Assembly: GCF_050113635.1 (NCBI RefSeq)
Contig: NZ_JBNJLT010000009.1
Coordinates: forward strand, 8,308-72,307
Length of the DNA: 64,000 bases
Reading direction: 5' to 3'
From: Marinimicrobium sp050113635
GTDB taxonomy: Bacteria; Pseudomonadota; Gammaproteobacteria; Pseudomonadales; Cellvibrionaceae
The translations under genes and the position numbers were made by a program. Under the pieces are notes generated by a model. It worked only from the letters and a program-made list of their open reading frames with translations, was not told the origin of the DNA and did not search any database. Positions within the stretch are counted from its first letter, which is position 1; the number at the start of each line of letters is the position of its first letter. Shown here piece by piece: positions 33,891 to 44,006 of this stretch.

Positions 33891-34358
33891 ATGACATCAC
33901 TGACGGTAGCGCCCCCTGGTAAAAGTCAGCGGGGCGCTGGTCTCATCGAAGTGCTGGTAACGGTGTTAATTCTGGCAACCTCCTTGCTGGCCATGGGGGC
34001 GCTCCAGAACCGTTCTTTGCAGTTCAATCACAGTGCCTACTTGCGTTCCCAGGCCAATGTCATGGCTTATGACATGCTGGATCGCATTCGGATCAATCGG
34101 GACAACCTGTCCCAGTACTCTCATGATGTGGGCGACTCAGCGCCTTCCGGCGGATCGCTCGCGGCGTCGGATATGAGCGACTGGCTTGACAGTGTGGGAT
34201 CGATACTGCCGGGCGGAGACGGTGGGATCAGCTGTGATAATGGCACCAGTGTGTGCACGATTACTCTGCGCTGGGTTGACGATGACCGGCTCGCCGATGA
34301 GGTCGGAGAAAACGATGCGCAAGAAACCACCACGTTCACTTACTCATCCAGGATTTAA
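33891..34358 (+). CDS. pilV: Type IV pilus minor pilin PilV
   Basis: A 155-residue prepilin with the site SQRGAGLIEVLVTVLILATS (Glu+5) and the typical PilV follow-up SLLAMGALQNRSLQFNHSAY and ANVMAYDMLDRIR. A GAGG site precedes ATG 33891. It is second in the operon and ends 4 bases before pilW. Known role of the family: core minor pilin of the priming complex in the inner membrane and pilus tip. Confidence 0.92.
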   Translation: MTSLTVAPPGKSQRGAGLIEVLVTVLILATSLLAMGALQNRSLQFNHSAYLRSQANVMAYDMLDRIRINRDNLSQYSHDVGDSAPSGGSLAASDMSDWLDSVGSILPGGDGGISCDNGTSVCTITLRWVDDDRLADEVGENDAQETTTFTYSSRI

Positions 34359-34361
34359 ACA

Positions 34362-35423
34362 GTGGCAATGAGTGCAGCAAGATACAAACAGCGCGGCTTG
34401 TCTCTGGTCGAGTTGATGATATCAATGACCTTGGGCATCGTGTTGATGACCGGGGTGGTGCAAATGTTTTTGACCAGCCGGGTGACCTACGGCACACAGC
34501 AAGCCATCTCCCAGGTTCAGGAAAGTGGTCGCATGGCCATGGATTTTCTGGCTGAAGACGTGCGCATGGCCGGTTACTTTGGTTGCACCAGCCGCAACCC
34601 CAATGTGAGCTCCGGGCTGGAGGCCTCCAGCGACTACCTTTACGACTTTACTCAGGTCGTATCCGCCTATCCCTCGACGGCATCGCTCACTGGCGTCAAC
34701 AACGTGTCGGAGGATACCGATATCCTGGTGATTCGCCGGGCTTCAAGCGGAAGTGTACATCTGGTGGACTCCCACAACTCGGGGTCTAATGCAAACCTCA
34801 GGATTAACCAGGAGCCGGAAAATGATTGCCTGCTGGAAGGTCAGTTATGCGATGACAGTATCGCCATTATTTCGGATTGCTCGCAAGGTCGCATTTTTCG
34901 CGCGGTGAATGTGCAGGCGTCATCTGGTGGTGGGGCGCAAGGTATGGTGGTACACAGTGCCGGTGGCTCGTCCCCTTCCAATAGTGACCCACAGTTAGGC
35001 GGGCAATCGTTTGGAGAAGGGTCCGAGGTGATGGCGCTTAATTCTATTGTGTATTTTGTGGCGCCCAGCGCTTTTCCGTCTGCGGGGCTGGAAGTTCGCA
35101 GCCTATGGAGAAAGGTGGGTGAACGCGATGCGGTGGAAATGATTGAAGGTGTCGAGCGCTTGCGGGCGCAGTTTGGTGTGGATACCAATGGTGATGCAGA
35201 GCTTGATACCTACAAGTGGCGAGAGGAAATGAGCAGTGCGGATTGGCAGGACGTCATGGCCGTGCGTATACACCTTTTGCTCAACAGCATTGACGGCAAT
35301 GTTTTGGATGAGCCACAGCCCATTACTTTTGCGGGTACGTCATTGACAGGGAGCGATGTGACGGATCGACGACTACGACAGATATTTACCAGCACAGTGG
35401 GCATTCGTGCCCGCCTGGAATGA
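34362..35423 (+). CDS. pilW: Type IV pilus minor pilin PilW
   Basis: A 353-residue prepilin with the site QRGLSLVELMISMTLGIVLM (Glu+5) and the PilW family region SGRMAMDFLAEDVRMAGYFGC. I favour GTG 34362 because AGGA lies 7 bases upstream; ATG 34368 is the other choice. It is a larger minor pilin that contacts PilX and PilY1 in the priming complex. Its stop overlaps the first possible start of pilX. Confidence 0.92.
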   Translation: MAMSAARYKQRGLSLVELMISMTLGIVLMTGVVQMFLTSRVTYGTQQAISQVQESGRMAMDFLAEDVRMAGYFGCTSRNPNVSSGLEASSDYLYDFTQVVSAYPSTASLTGVNNVSEDTDILVIRRASSGSVHLVDSHNSGSNANLRINQEPENDCLLEGQLCDDSIAIISDCSQGRIFRAVNVQASSGGGAQGMVVHSAGGSSPSNSDPQLGGQSFGEGSEVMALNSIVYFVAPSAFPSAGLEVRSLWRKVGERDAVEMIEGVERLRAQFGVDTNGDAELDTYKWREEMSSADWQDVMAVRIHLLLNSIDGNVLDEPQPITFAGTSLTGSDVTDRRLRQIFTSTVGIRARLE

Positions 35424-35434
35424 GGAACGGCATA

Positions 35435-36010
35435 ATGCACTATGACAATCGTGGCAGCATGGCCCTTGGTGCCTCGCAGCGGGGAGCGGTGCTTATTATC
35501 GGCCTGATTATGTTACTGCTGATGACCATTGTTGGCCTGGCGGCTATCCGCGGCAGCGGCCTTCAGGAAATGATGGCCGGTAACATGCGCGAACGAACGT
35601 TAGCGTTTCAGGCGGCTGAAGCGGGCTTGCGTGAAGGGGAGACCGAGCTGATTAACTTGGCCCCTGAAGACTTTGATGATCAAGTGAATGGTTTATACCC
35701 GGATCTCGGGGTGGTCAGTACAAACCCTTTTCAGCAGTCGCTCAGTGAGTGGTCCGCTGAGCAGTGGGGGGCTCGCGGGTTGCAGACGTCATTATCTCTG
35801 GAAGGTCCTGTTTCCGGGCCTCCGATTTATGTGGTGGAACATATGACCGCATTGGCTCAGCAAGTGGCGGAGAACACCGGTAGTGGTATCGATATAGGAA
35901 GCTTGGAATCCACCGGGTTGGAACTGGATTTTTATCGCGTTTCAGCCCGTGGTGAGAGTGCCTCGGGGACAGCCACTGCGATTGTGCAGTCAACCTACCG
36001 AGTAAAATGA
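35435..36010 (+). CDS. pilX: Type IV pilus minor pilin PilX
   Basis: About 191 residues. The segment SQRGAVLIIGLIMLLLMTIV followed by GLQEMMAGNMRERTLAFQAAEAGLREGE is the PilX_N signature; as usual for PilX, Glu+5 of the pilin stalk is absent. GAGGA at 35422-35426 is 8 bases from ATG 35435; ATG 35420 overlaps the pilW stop and is possible. It links the minor pilins to PilY1, encoded next. Confidence 0.9.
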   Translation: MHYDNRGSMALGASQRGAVLIIGLIMLLLMTIVGLAAIRGSGLQEMMAGNMRERTLAFQAAEAGLREGETELINLAPEDFDDQVNGLYPDLGVVSTNPFQQSLSEWSAEQWGARGLQTSLSLEGPVSGPPIYVVEHMTALAQQVAENTGSGIDIGSLESTGLELDFYRVSARGESASGTATAIVQSTYRVK

Positions 36011-36050
36011 TCCGGACCGGTATAGACAAGTTTTGACTGAGGGGGTGGCG

Positions 36051-39000
36051 ATGATAACAAACCGTAACTGGAGAACGTTGAGGCGTGCATTGGCGTTGGG
36101 TGTTTTATCATTCGTAACGTCCAGCGCGGCACTTGCTGTCAATATAGCTAATGACCCCTTGTTTCTTGAGCAACCGGTGCGTCCTATTGTGATGCTCAAT
36201 ATGTCCAATGATCATCAGCTTTTTTTTAAAGCTTATGATGACTACAGCGATTTGACGGGTGACGGAAGAGCTGATACGAGTTACGTGCATAATCATTCGT
36301 ACTATGGCTATTTCGACAGTCAAAAGTGCTACACCTACAGCACACAAAGAAACTATTTTGTCCCCGCACGGTTTGCTGACCAGAATAATTATTGCAATGC
36401 AGGTAGTAGCAGTGGTGAGTGGAGCGGTAATTTTCTGAACTGGGCGTCCATGACCCGAATGGATACCGTGAGGAAAATTCTGTACGGTGGGCTGCGCTCA
36501 ACGGATACCGCTAATACCACTGTTCTGGAGCGTGCCATGCTTCCGCAGGATGCCCACTCGTTTGCCAAGTATTATAACGGGTCGGACCTGGGGCAGTTGA
36601 CTCCCTTTGGTGGAGCCGAAGATGCCAGTGGCAATGATGTCACCTCCGGCGGTTCGTCCATGAACTCCGGCATCACGATTTGTAACACCACAGAGCCCGG
36701 CAATAGAAACCAATTGTCACAAGATGTTACGGCACCGCCGTTAATGAGAGTGGCACGGGGCAATTTTTCATTGTGGGCAAGCAATGAACGCTGGCAGTGC
36801 CGCTGGCGCAACAATGTCGGAGGGGATCAGGGGAAGAACGACAATAATTTCTCCTACAGCGGTATTAATGCGCACTCGGAAAGCCCTTACACCAGTCGTC
36901 GCCTAGGAGGGCGTGATTTGCACGTGCGTGTTAGTGTTTGTGTCAACAACCTTATCGACGAGACAAACAACGAGAACTGCAGTGGCTATGATAATGGGCT
37001 TCAAAAACCTGCCGGGCTATTGCAGGAGTACGGTGAGGACGGCTCAATTTTGTTTGGCCTGATGACTGGTTCATACAGTAAAAATAAATCCGGAGGTGTG
37101 CTCCGGCGCAATGTGGGTGATCTCAGTAACGAAGTCAATAGCGATGGAACCTTTGTCAATCCAGGCTCAAACAACGACTTGGACGATGGCATTATTAATA
37201 CGCTGGACTCACTTAGAATCTACGGATACCGGTTTGATGACGGAACCTACCACAGAAACTCGCATGGAATTGACCCAAACGGAAGTGATGGCTGCCTATG
37301 GTCGCGCAGTTCTTTTGTCGATGGGCAGTGTTCAAACTGGGGGAATCCCCAGTCGGAAATTTATCTGGAGTCTCTGAAATATCTCGCGGGACTTGACGCT
37401 ACGTCGGCTTATAACGGGGATGACTCTGATTATATAGACGGGTTGGAATCGGTAAGCTGGACTCGTCCGCTCAGTAATGACAATTACTGTGCGCCTCTGA
37501 ATATCATCCAGTTCAATGCGTCCACTACCTCATTTGATGGGGATCTCGCCAGCGATGCCGCCTCAGGATTTGGATTGGAAAGTATTGACGCGGTTACCAA
37601 TGAGGTGGGTCAAAGTGAAGGGCTGCACGGCAACAGTTATTTCGTGGGCGCGATTGCGGGAGCAACCGGGCAGCAGGCTAATCAGCTTTGTACTCCGAAG
37701 ACGGTGAATAATCTCTCCACGGTCCGTGGTACTTGTCCCGACGCTCCAAGATTGGATGGCTCCTATAAAATGGCGGGGCTTGCCTACCATGCTCGAAGCA
37801 CCGGTATAACCTTGCAGGGTGTAACCAGTGCGAGCTCGGCGAGCACGGTAAGAACCTATGGTGTAGCGCTGGCGCCTGCGGTGCCCCAGATCAACATTCC
37901 TGTGCCTAGTTCTTCCGATAGGGAAATCACTCTTCTTCCTGCTTGTCGTAACAATAACAACACACTGGACTCTCCAGCTAATTGTGCCATTGTGGACTTT
38001 AAAGTGGTCAGCCAAGAGGAAGAAAGCACAAACGGTACAGTGACTGCAAGAACAGGTCAGCTTTATGTAAATTGGGAAGACAGTGAGCAGGGCGGTGACT
38101 TTGATCAGGACATGTGGGGTGTGATTGAGTATCGGGTGACCTCGGACGAGGTGAGTGTGACCACTCAGGTCATCGCGCAGTCTACCGGCGATCCCATGGG
38201 CTTTGGGTATGTTATTGGTGGTACAACTCAAGACGGGTTTCATGTCCAGTCTGGTGTAAATAATTTTACCTATACCTCGGTGTATCAAGACCGTTTCAGC
38301 TGTTCTGGTAATGTCGGATCGCGCTGCAGTTGCAGGATAAACTACGGAGGGACAACAGGTCCTTGTAACTACAGTAATGCAGATGCACAGGCCCGCACCC
38401 AGACGTTCAGTATCGGTCCTTCCAGCGCCGAACTTTTACAGTCGCCTTTATTCTATGCCGCCAAGTGGGGCGGGTACCCCGAGAGTGTGGGCGAGGGAGA
38501 GGTAAGCGAATGGTCACCTGAAAATGAAACGTACTTCTTTGCCACCGATCCAGGTCAATTGCAGGATGCGTTGCGAAACGCTTTTGCCCGAGTGGCTGCG
38601 GGTGTCGGGTCTGCTTCTGCCGTGGCGACCAATACGACTAACCTGCAAGAAGGCGCTTTTGTTTTTCAGGCCAGGTTCAATAGTGAGAATTGGAGTGGTG
38701 AGCTGTTGGCTTTTCCGGTAGACGACAATGGAAATATTAGCGACGTGGTCAGTCATTCCACTAATGAGACTATGATGACGGGTGTCAGCAGACCTCTGAG
38801 AAGAATCATTAGTGTAGATGAAAACGGTAATCAGATACCGTTTGAGTGGGAGTCGCTGAGTGCCTCTCAACAGGCGTTGCTAAATGCTGAAGATGGAATG
38901 GGAGAAGCACGCTTGAACTGGCTCTGGGGCGTGGAAAGCACCACCAGCGGGTTACGTCAGCGGCAGGGGTTGCTTTTGGGTGATATTGTTAATTCAAGCC

Positions 39001-40409
39001 CAGAATATCTCGGTGGTGAAAATAGAGGCTATTCGAGACTGGAGGGTAGTCAAGGCAGCAGCTACGCGCAATATTTGCAGGATACCAAGCGTCAACAGCC
39101 GGAGACGTTATTTGTTGGGGCAAATGATGGGATGCTGCACGCGTTTGATGTCGAAAATAATGTGTTCGACGAACTGTTTGCGTATGTGCCGGGTGGCGTG
39201 TATGACAAACTTGCCGCCCTTTCCGCTCCAAACTACGGACGCCAAGAAAATCCGCACCAATATACGGTGGACGGACAAATGGCGGTCGGGGATGTTTATC
39301 TCGATGGCTCTTGGAGAAGTGTTGTCGTTGGCAGTCTGGGGGCGGGCGGGAAAGGCGTGTTTGCTTTGGACGTCACTGACCGGTCCAACCCCGAAGTGCT
39401 GTTTGAACTAAGTGGCGGTGATTTGCCTGCGCTGGGTCATGTCATGGGGAAACCTCTGATTGCCCGAATGGCAAATGGCCGTTGGGCTGTGGTGTTCGGA
39501 AACGGATACAATAGCAGTGACGGAACGTCGCAGCTTCTTGTTGTAGAGTTTGAGCGTCCGGGCTCCCCCCATGTGATTAACACGGAAGCGGGGCAGGGAC
39601 TTTCGGGCGTAGCTTTGTTGGGAAATGCATATGGTCAAGTTCAAGCTGCCTATGCTGGCGACTTGCAAGGTAATTTATGGAAGTTTGACCTCAGTGCGAG
39701 TAATCCCAACCAGTGGGAAGAGCCACTGGGAGAGCCAATGTTTGTGGCAAAAGATGATGGTGGGGCTCGCCAGCCTATTTTTGGAGCTCCGACCCTGGGC
39801 CGAAACGACGAGAAGAACAATGTGATCATGGTGTACTTCGGCACCGGTAAGTATTTTGAGAAAAATGACAACAATGTCACAAACAATGATCCCAGTGCTC
39901 ATAGCTTTTACGCGATTGCCGATAAGGGAGAAGCTTACGGCTCTGATCGAGAGACTTTCCTGCATGAAAAGACCTTGGTGGATGGTCAAACGACACGAAG
40001 TGTGTCGGGAGAATCTGATGTGGATTGGACAACCGATGACGGCTGGTTTCTGGATTTTAATACTCGGCTGGGTGAAAGAGTCATTGCAAAACCGCTGCTT
40101 TTGTATGATCGGTTGATTTTCGCCACGATTATCCCGTCCTCGACGCCTTGCCAGTTTGGCGGGCAAAGCTGGTTGATGGAGCTCAAGGCAGTGGGTAATC
40201 GCTTCGTGAATAGCAGTGTTCTTGATAATGATGGAACGAATGGCAATACGTTGACGGATGCGTTGATTTTGGGGGACCCCACGCACAGTATTTTGAACTC
40301 TGAAGCGGGCAAGCTCCTTTATAGTTCATCAGACGGGGATCTCGGAGAACAAGATACCAACATTCCAGCGGGGGCCTTAGGGCGGCAGTCCTGGCGTCAA
40401 CTGAGGTAA
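36051..40409 (+). CDS. pilY1: Type IV pilus tip adhesin / assembly factor PilY1
   Basis: About 1452 residues from ATG 36051, behind GAGGGGG. Signal peptide 1-29 (SSAALA). The N-terminal region begins PIVMLNMSNDHQLF where a von Willebrand A domain would place its metal site, here not a standard DxSxS. A calcium-loop-like DLTGDGRADTSY follows (67-78). The C-terminal beta-propeller starts near residue 970 (LLLGDIVNSSPEYLGG, LFVGANDGMLHAFDVEN) and is the PilY1 hallmark. The protein is rich in Asn/Ser/Gly and Cys in its middle. PilY1 sits at the pilus tip and mediates adhesion, surface sensing and counteracts retraction. No pilY2 follows. Confidence 0.93.
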   Translation: MITNRNWRTLRRALALGVLSFVTSSAALAVNIANDPLFLEQPVRPIVMLNMSNDHQLFFKAYDDYSDLTGDGRADTSYVHNHSYYGYFDSQKCYTYSTQRNYFVPARFADQNNYCNAGSSSGEWSGNFLNWASMTRMDTVRKILYGGLRSTDTANTTVLERAMLPQDAHSFAKYYNGSDLGQLTPFGGAEDASGNDVTSGGSSMNSGITICNTTEPGNRNQLSQDVTAPPLMRVARGNFSLWASNERWQCRWRNNVGGDQGKNDNNFSYSGINAHSESPYTSRRLGGRDLHVRVSVCVNNLIDETNNENCSGYDNGLQKPAGLLQEYGEDGSILFGLMTGSYSKNKSGGVLRRNVGDLSNEVNSDGTFVNPGSNNDLDDGIINTLDSLRIYGYRFDDGTYHRNSHGIDPNGSDGCLWSRSSFVDGQCSNWGNPQSEIYLESLKYLAGLDATSAYNGDDSDYIDGLESVSWTRPLSNDNYCAPLNIIQFNASTTSFDGDLASDAASGFGLESIDAVTNEVGQSEGLHGNSYFVGAIAGATGQQANQLCTPKTVNNLSTVRGTCPDAPRLDGSYKMAGLAYHARSTGITLQGVTSASSASTVRTYGVALAPAVPQINIPVPSSSDREITLLPACRNNNNTLDSPANCAIVDFKVVSQEEESTNGTVTARTGQLYVNWEDSEQGGDFDQDMWGVIEYRVTSDEVSVTTQVIAQSTGDPMGFGYVIGGTTQDGFHVQSGVNNFTYTSVYQDRFSCSGNVGSRCSCRINYGGTTGPCNYSNADAQARTQTFSIGPSSAELLQSPLFYAAKWGGYPESVGEGEVSEWSPENETYFFATDPGQLQDALRNAFARVAAGVGSASAVATNTTNLQEGAFVFQARFNSENWSGELLAFPVDDNGNISDVVSHSTNETMMTGVSRPLRRIISVDENGNQIPFEWESLSASQQALLNAEDGMGEARLNWLWGVESTTSGLRQRQGLLLGDIVNSSPEYLGGENRGYSRLEGSQGSSYAQYLQDTKRQQPETLFVGANDGMLHAFDVENNVFDELFAYVPGGVYDKLAALSAPNYGRQENPHQYTVDGQMAVGDVYLDGSWRSVVVGSLGAGGKGVFALDVTDRSNPEVLFELSGGDLPALGHVMGKPLIARMANGRWAVVFGNGYNSSDGTSQLLVVEFERPGSPHVINTEAGQGLSGVALLGNAYGQVQAAYAGDLQGNLWKFDLSASNPNQWEEPLGEPMFVAKDDGGARQPIFGAPTLGRNDEKNNVIMVYFGTGKYFEKNDNNVTNNDPSAHSFYAIADKGEAYGSDRETFLHEKTLVDGQTTRSVSGESDVDWTTDDGWFLDFNTRLGERVIAKPLLLYDRLIFATIIPSSTPCQFGGQSWLMELKAVGNRFVNSSVLDNDGTNGNTLTDALILGDPTHSILNSEAGKLLYSSSDGDLGEQDTNIPAGALGRQSWRQLR

Positions 40410-40429
40410 TACGGTTTCAGGAAATGACT

Positions 40430-40828
40430 ATGAGAAGATTTCAAAAAGGGTTCACGCTATTAGAAATGATGGTTGTCGTAGCGATCGTGGGCATTATCGC
40501 CGCGCTGGCTTATACCTCCTACACCAACCAGATTATGCGCAGTAACCGGGCCGATGCGCAAACGGCGCTGAACGATGCCAGCCAGAGGTTGCAGCGCTGT
40601 TATACCTCATACACCACCTTTACGAGTGGCGACTGCACGATTTATGGCAATCTCTCGGCCGGTTATGACTCGACGGAAGGGTTTTACAAGATAGAAGTCG
40701 GTAACGCATCGGCCACTACGTACACGTTGACGGCGACAGCCATTGCAGCGCCACAAACTAACGACACTGATTGCCAGACCATTACACTGGAGCACACCGG
40801 CACACGTTCTCCAGAGGCCTGCTGGTAA
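40430..40828 (+). CDS. pilE: Type IV pilus minor pilin PilE
   Basis: A 132-residue prepilin: very short leader, site QKGFTLLEMMVVVAIVGIIA with Glu+5, then AALAYTSYTNQIMRSNRADA, which is typical of PilE. Two C-terminal cysteines (DCQTI, EACW) can close the D-region loop. ATG 40430 is preferred since AGGA lies 7 bases before it; ATG 40424 is too close to that site. It is the last gene of the minor pilin operon and converges on pilR. Confidence 0.92.
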   Translation: MRRFQKGFTLLEMMVVVAIVGIIAALAYTSYTNQIMRSNRADAQTALNDASQRLQRCYTSYTTFTSGDCTIYGNLSAGYDSTEGFYKIEVGNASATTYTLTATAIAAPQTNDTDCQTITLEHTGTRSPEACW

Positions 40829-40858
40829 ATGGGCTTGCTGGTGGGAGAAGAAGGGCGA

Positions 40859-42235
40859 CTAATCGTCGTCCAGGCCGAGCTTTTGGAGTCGATAACGCAG
40901 TGAGCGAAAACTGATGCCCAGTTGCTTTGCGGCCTGGGTTTTGTTCCATTTGGCACGCTCGAGAGCATGGCATAAAACGTCTTTTTCGATGTCCTGAAGG
41001 TAATGATCCAACGAGGGGTAGTCGGCGCAGCGGGCGACGTGACTTTGAGCGGGTTCTGTTGACGCGGAGTAGGTATCGCCAGGCGCATTGGTTCCGTCGG
41101 GCAAGTGCAGATCTTCCAGGTTAATCGTCTGGCTGTCACACAGTGTAAACGCTCGCTCAAGAATGTTTTCGAGCTCTCTCACGTTGCCAGGAAAGTCGTA
41201 CTCGCAAAGCCGGTTCATCGCGGGCTGGTTGAGGCGAGGTGTAGGGCAGTCGGCCTCTTTGGCCAGCTTTTCCAGGATGTGTCGGGCGAGCATGGCGATA
41301 TCCTCGCGCCGCTCCCGTAATGGCGGGACTCGCAGTTGAATGACGTTCAGGCGATAAAACAGATCCTGTCGGAAGCGGCCATCACGTACTTCCGTTTCCA
41401 GTGCTTTATGAGTGGCACACAAAATACGGACATCAGTTTTGATTTCGTTTTGTCCTCCCACCGGTCGAACCGCTTTTTCCTGAATGGCGCGCAGTAGCTT
41501 AACCTGCATATCCAGCGGCAAGTCGGCCACCTCATCCAAAAATAGTGTGCCTCCCTGTGCGGTTTGAAATAGCCCGGCTTTGTCCTGATGAGCGCCAGTA
41601 AAACTGCCCTTTTTATGTCCAAAGAACTCACTTTCCATGAGCTCCTTGGGAATTGCCCCACAGTTAACCGCCACAAAGGGTGCTTCGGCTCGTGGTCCCA
41701 ATTTGTGAATAGAGCGAGCCACCAACTCTTTGCCGACGCCGGACTCTCCGGAGATGTAGATCGGCGCCTGGGAGCGAGCCAACTTTTGAATGCTGGCGAT
41801 CAATTCCTGAATGGCTTTGGATTGACCAATGATAGGACAGTCCGAGGGGAGCGGCATTGGCGGCAGCTGTCCCGATTGAATCGCGGTGGTGACCAGCTGT
41901 CGTAATACACTCAGGTCTACTGGCTTGGACAAAAAATCGAATGCGCCGGCTTTCATCGCGTCGATAGCGGTATCGATGCTGCCATGCGCGGTAATCACCG
42001 CAACCGGCAGTCGGGGTTTGTTATGCTGGATATACTCCACCAGCTCCAGCCCGTTGCCGTCCGGTAGACGCATGTCGGTCAGGCACAGGTCGTAATTTTG
42101 GGTCTTCAGTTGTAGCTTGGCGTCCCCCAGGTTTGCCACCGTGTCGGACACAATGCCCATCCGATTCAGCGTGATACTCAGCAGCTCGCGGATATCGGGT
42201 TCATCGTCAATGATTAGTACGCGCTGGTTCCCCAT
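40859..42235 (-). CDS. pilR: Type IV pilus response regulator PilR (sigma-54 activator)
   Basis: A 458-residue NtrC-family regulator. Receiver domain with Asp-Asp (10-11) and phospho-acceptor Asp54 (DLCLTDMRLPDG); AAA+ domain with Walker A GESGVGKE, the sigma-54 contact loop GSFTGA (the PilR variant) and Walker B GGTLFLDE; Fis-type helix-turn-helix at the C-terminus (NKTQAAKQLGISFRSLRYRL). Phosphorylated PilR activates the sigma-54 promoter of the major pilin gene, which is not in this window. ATG 42235 is used. It is encoded downstream of pilS with a 33-base gap. Confidence 0.96.
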   Translation of the reverse strand: MGNQRVLIIDDEPDIRELLSITLNRMGIVSDTVANLGDAKLQLKTQNYDLCLTDMRLPDGNGLELVEYIQHNKPRLPVAVITAHGSIDTAIDAMKAGAFDFLSKPVDLSVLRQLVTTAIQSGQLPPMPLPSDCPIIGQSKAIQELIASIQKLARSQAPIYISGESGVGKELVARSIHKLGPRAEAPFVAVNCGAIPKELMESEFFGHKKGSFTGAHQDKAGLFQTAQGGTLFLDEVADLPLDMQVKLLRAIQEKAVRPVGGQNEIKTDVRILCATHKALETEVRDGRFRQDLFYRLNVIQLRVPPLRERREDIAMLARHILEKLAKEADCPTPRLNQPAMNRLCEYDFPGNVRELENILERAFTLCDSQTINLEDLHLPDGTNAPGDTYSASTEPAQSHVARCADYPSLDHYLQDIEKDVLCHALERAKWNKTQAAKQLGISFRSLRYRLQKLGLDDD

Positions 42236-42268
42236 GGTCAACCTTTGTGAGTCTTCGGTGAGCAGAGT

Positions 42269-43885
42269 TTAAAAGGCTCGGTCCGGGTGCGGGAGCTGAA
42301 TATGGAAGCAGCTTCGACCCTCGTCGGTGCACTCATAGTGTATTAAAGCTTGGTTGGCTTCGCAAAGCTCCTTGCAGATATATAAGCCCAGGCCGGAGCC
42401 AGTGCTCTCTGTGGTAAAAAAGGGCTCGAAGATATGCCGGGCGTGCTCCTCGGCGATCCCGTCTCCTCCGTCGATAACACGAATGAACGGTTGTTGTTTT
42501 CGGGGTTCAACACCCGCCTCCAGCCACACGTCCGCACGTCCGGCTGCCAGTGAGTGACGAATGCCGTTATCACACAGGTTAGTCAGTACCTGATGAAGCT
42601 GGCCGTGGTCAAACTTGGCCGGGATCTGAGGCTGCCCCAGAGTCAGTGTTACGTTGTGACGGTCGGGTTGAGTCGAATGGTATTCCTGAAGAAACCGAGC
42701 GAGCCATTGGCCCAACTCCAGGGGCTCGGGGTGGGCGTTCTTGCGGCGTGAAAGCTGCAAAACGTTTTCAATAATTTGATTCACCCGTCGGCTATGATTA
42801 TCGATGATTTGCAATAAGCGCTGATCGCCGCTGCCTAGCTCGCTGGATTCGCCGAGCAACTGACTGGCGTGGCTGATGGCGCCCAGAGGGTTGCGAACCT
42901 CATGGGCAATACTGGCCGTGAGTCGTCCCAAAGACGCAAGCTTGAGTTGCTGAGCCTGCTGGGTGATCAGACGATTGTCCTCGACGAAGACCAAAATCTC
43001 CGAGTCACTTTGCGGGGTTAGTGGAGCGAAATTGATTTTCAATTCATTGCGGGTGAGCGCGTCCATCGCCACGATGGAACCGGAGTGGTTCTGCTGGCGC
43101 CACTGATTGTACGCGTGTTGCAGCAACGGTACGCTGGACAAATGTTGGGCGCCGTGTTCGGAGCGGGGGAAATCAGAGCCAAGCAAGTCAAAAGCGGCGC
43201 GGTTCGACAGCTCAATCGACTGGCTCTTTCCCAGCACCAGAATGCCGGTGCGCATACGCTCCACGATCAATTGGGCCAGGCGCTGTAGGTGCTCGGCCTG
43301 CCGGGCCTGATTGAGCGCTTCTTCATTGCTGCTTCGGATTTTGTGTGCCAGATACTGAAAGCTCAATGCCGTCACGAACAGCAGTGCTCCCAGTGTACCG
43401 GCTGAAAAGAGTGCCTGGTTGTTGATCGAAAGCAGCCATAATCGCGCCAGACTTTCGCCAATGACCGCGATGCTGGCCAGCGCGGCCAACAGAATCGCCA
43501 GCCGGGACGGCAGCAGCATGCCCGCCGCGGCGATTACCACCAACTGCAAGTAGCCCAAACCGCTCATGGCACCGCCGCTGGTGAACATCATGAGTGCCAG
43601 CGCCGCCACGTCAATGCCGAGCAATATGAATGACTGACGGTCAGAAGGCTGAAAGCGGGCCCGCCACAGTAGGCCCAGAGTGATCAGGTTCAGGGCTGTG
43701 TAGCCCACGGCGGTGTACAGGAAAATGTCCGGTTGCTCATTGCCGAGAATGGTGGGGGCAAGATTGCCCTGAAACATCAGCAGTAAAATGCTGCCCAGCA
43801 GCGTCCGGTAATAAGTGTACACACGCAGCAAGTCATAGTTGCTGTCACGCTGTGTGCGGTCAATAGCGGAATCCGGTCTTGCCAT
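42269..43885 (-). CDS. pilS: Type IV pilus sensor histidine kinase PilS
   Basis: A 538-residue membrane kinase from ATG 43885 (MARPDSAIDR); the longer open frame to 43981 would overlap the nadE promoter. Six hydrophobic helices (about 25-195) form the membrane sensor that in Pseudomonas reads major pilin levels. A PAS-like region lies at about 230-310. The dimerisation box ASIAHEVRNPLGAISHASQL carries the phospho-His, and the ATPase domain has NLCDNGIRHS, DGGDGI and GSGLGLYICKEL. Partner of PilR encoded next. Confidence 0.94.
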   Translation of the reverse strand: MARPDSAIDRTQRDSNYDLLRVYTYYRTLLGSILLLMFQGNLAPTILGNEQPDIFLYTAVGYTALNLITLGLLWRARFQPSDRQSFILLGIDVAALALMMFTSGGAMSGLGYLQLVVIAAAGMLLPSRLAILLAALASIAVIGESLARLWLLSINNQALFSAGTLGALLFVTALSFQYLAHKIRSSNEEALNQARQAEHLQRLAQLIVERMRTGILVLGKSQSIELSNRAAFDLLGSDFPRSEHGAQHLSSVPLLQHAYNQWRQQNHSGSIVAMDALTRNELKINFAPLTPQSDSEILVFVEDNRLITQQAQQLKLASLGRLTASIAHEVRNPLGAISHASQLLGESSELGSGDQRLLQIIDNHSRRVNQIIENVLQLSRRKNAHPEPLELGQWLARFLQEYHSTQPDRHNVTLTLGQPQIPAKFDHGQLHQVLTNLCDNGIRHSLAAGRADVWLEAGVEPRKQQPFIRVIDGGDGIAEEHARHIFEPFFTTESTGSGLGLYICKELCEANQALIHYECTDEGRSCFHIQLPHPDRAF

Positions 43886-44006
43886 GGGTAAAGAGGGCCT
43901 TGGCTGAGGGTGGGCGATGCCCAGGATTATCATTTTGCGTCGCTCCGCCAATTCGCGGACAATACGCCTTCTATCCGACACAGTGTATCAGGGTGCAAAC
44001 ACCTTT

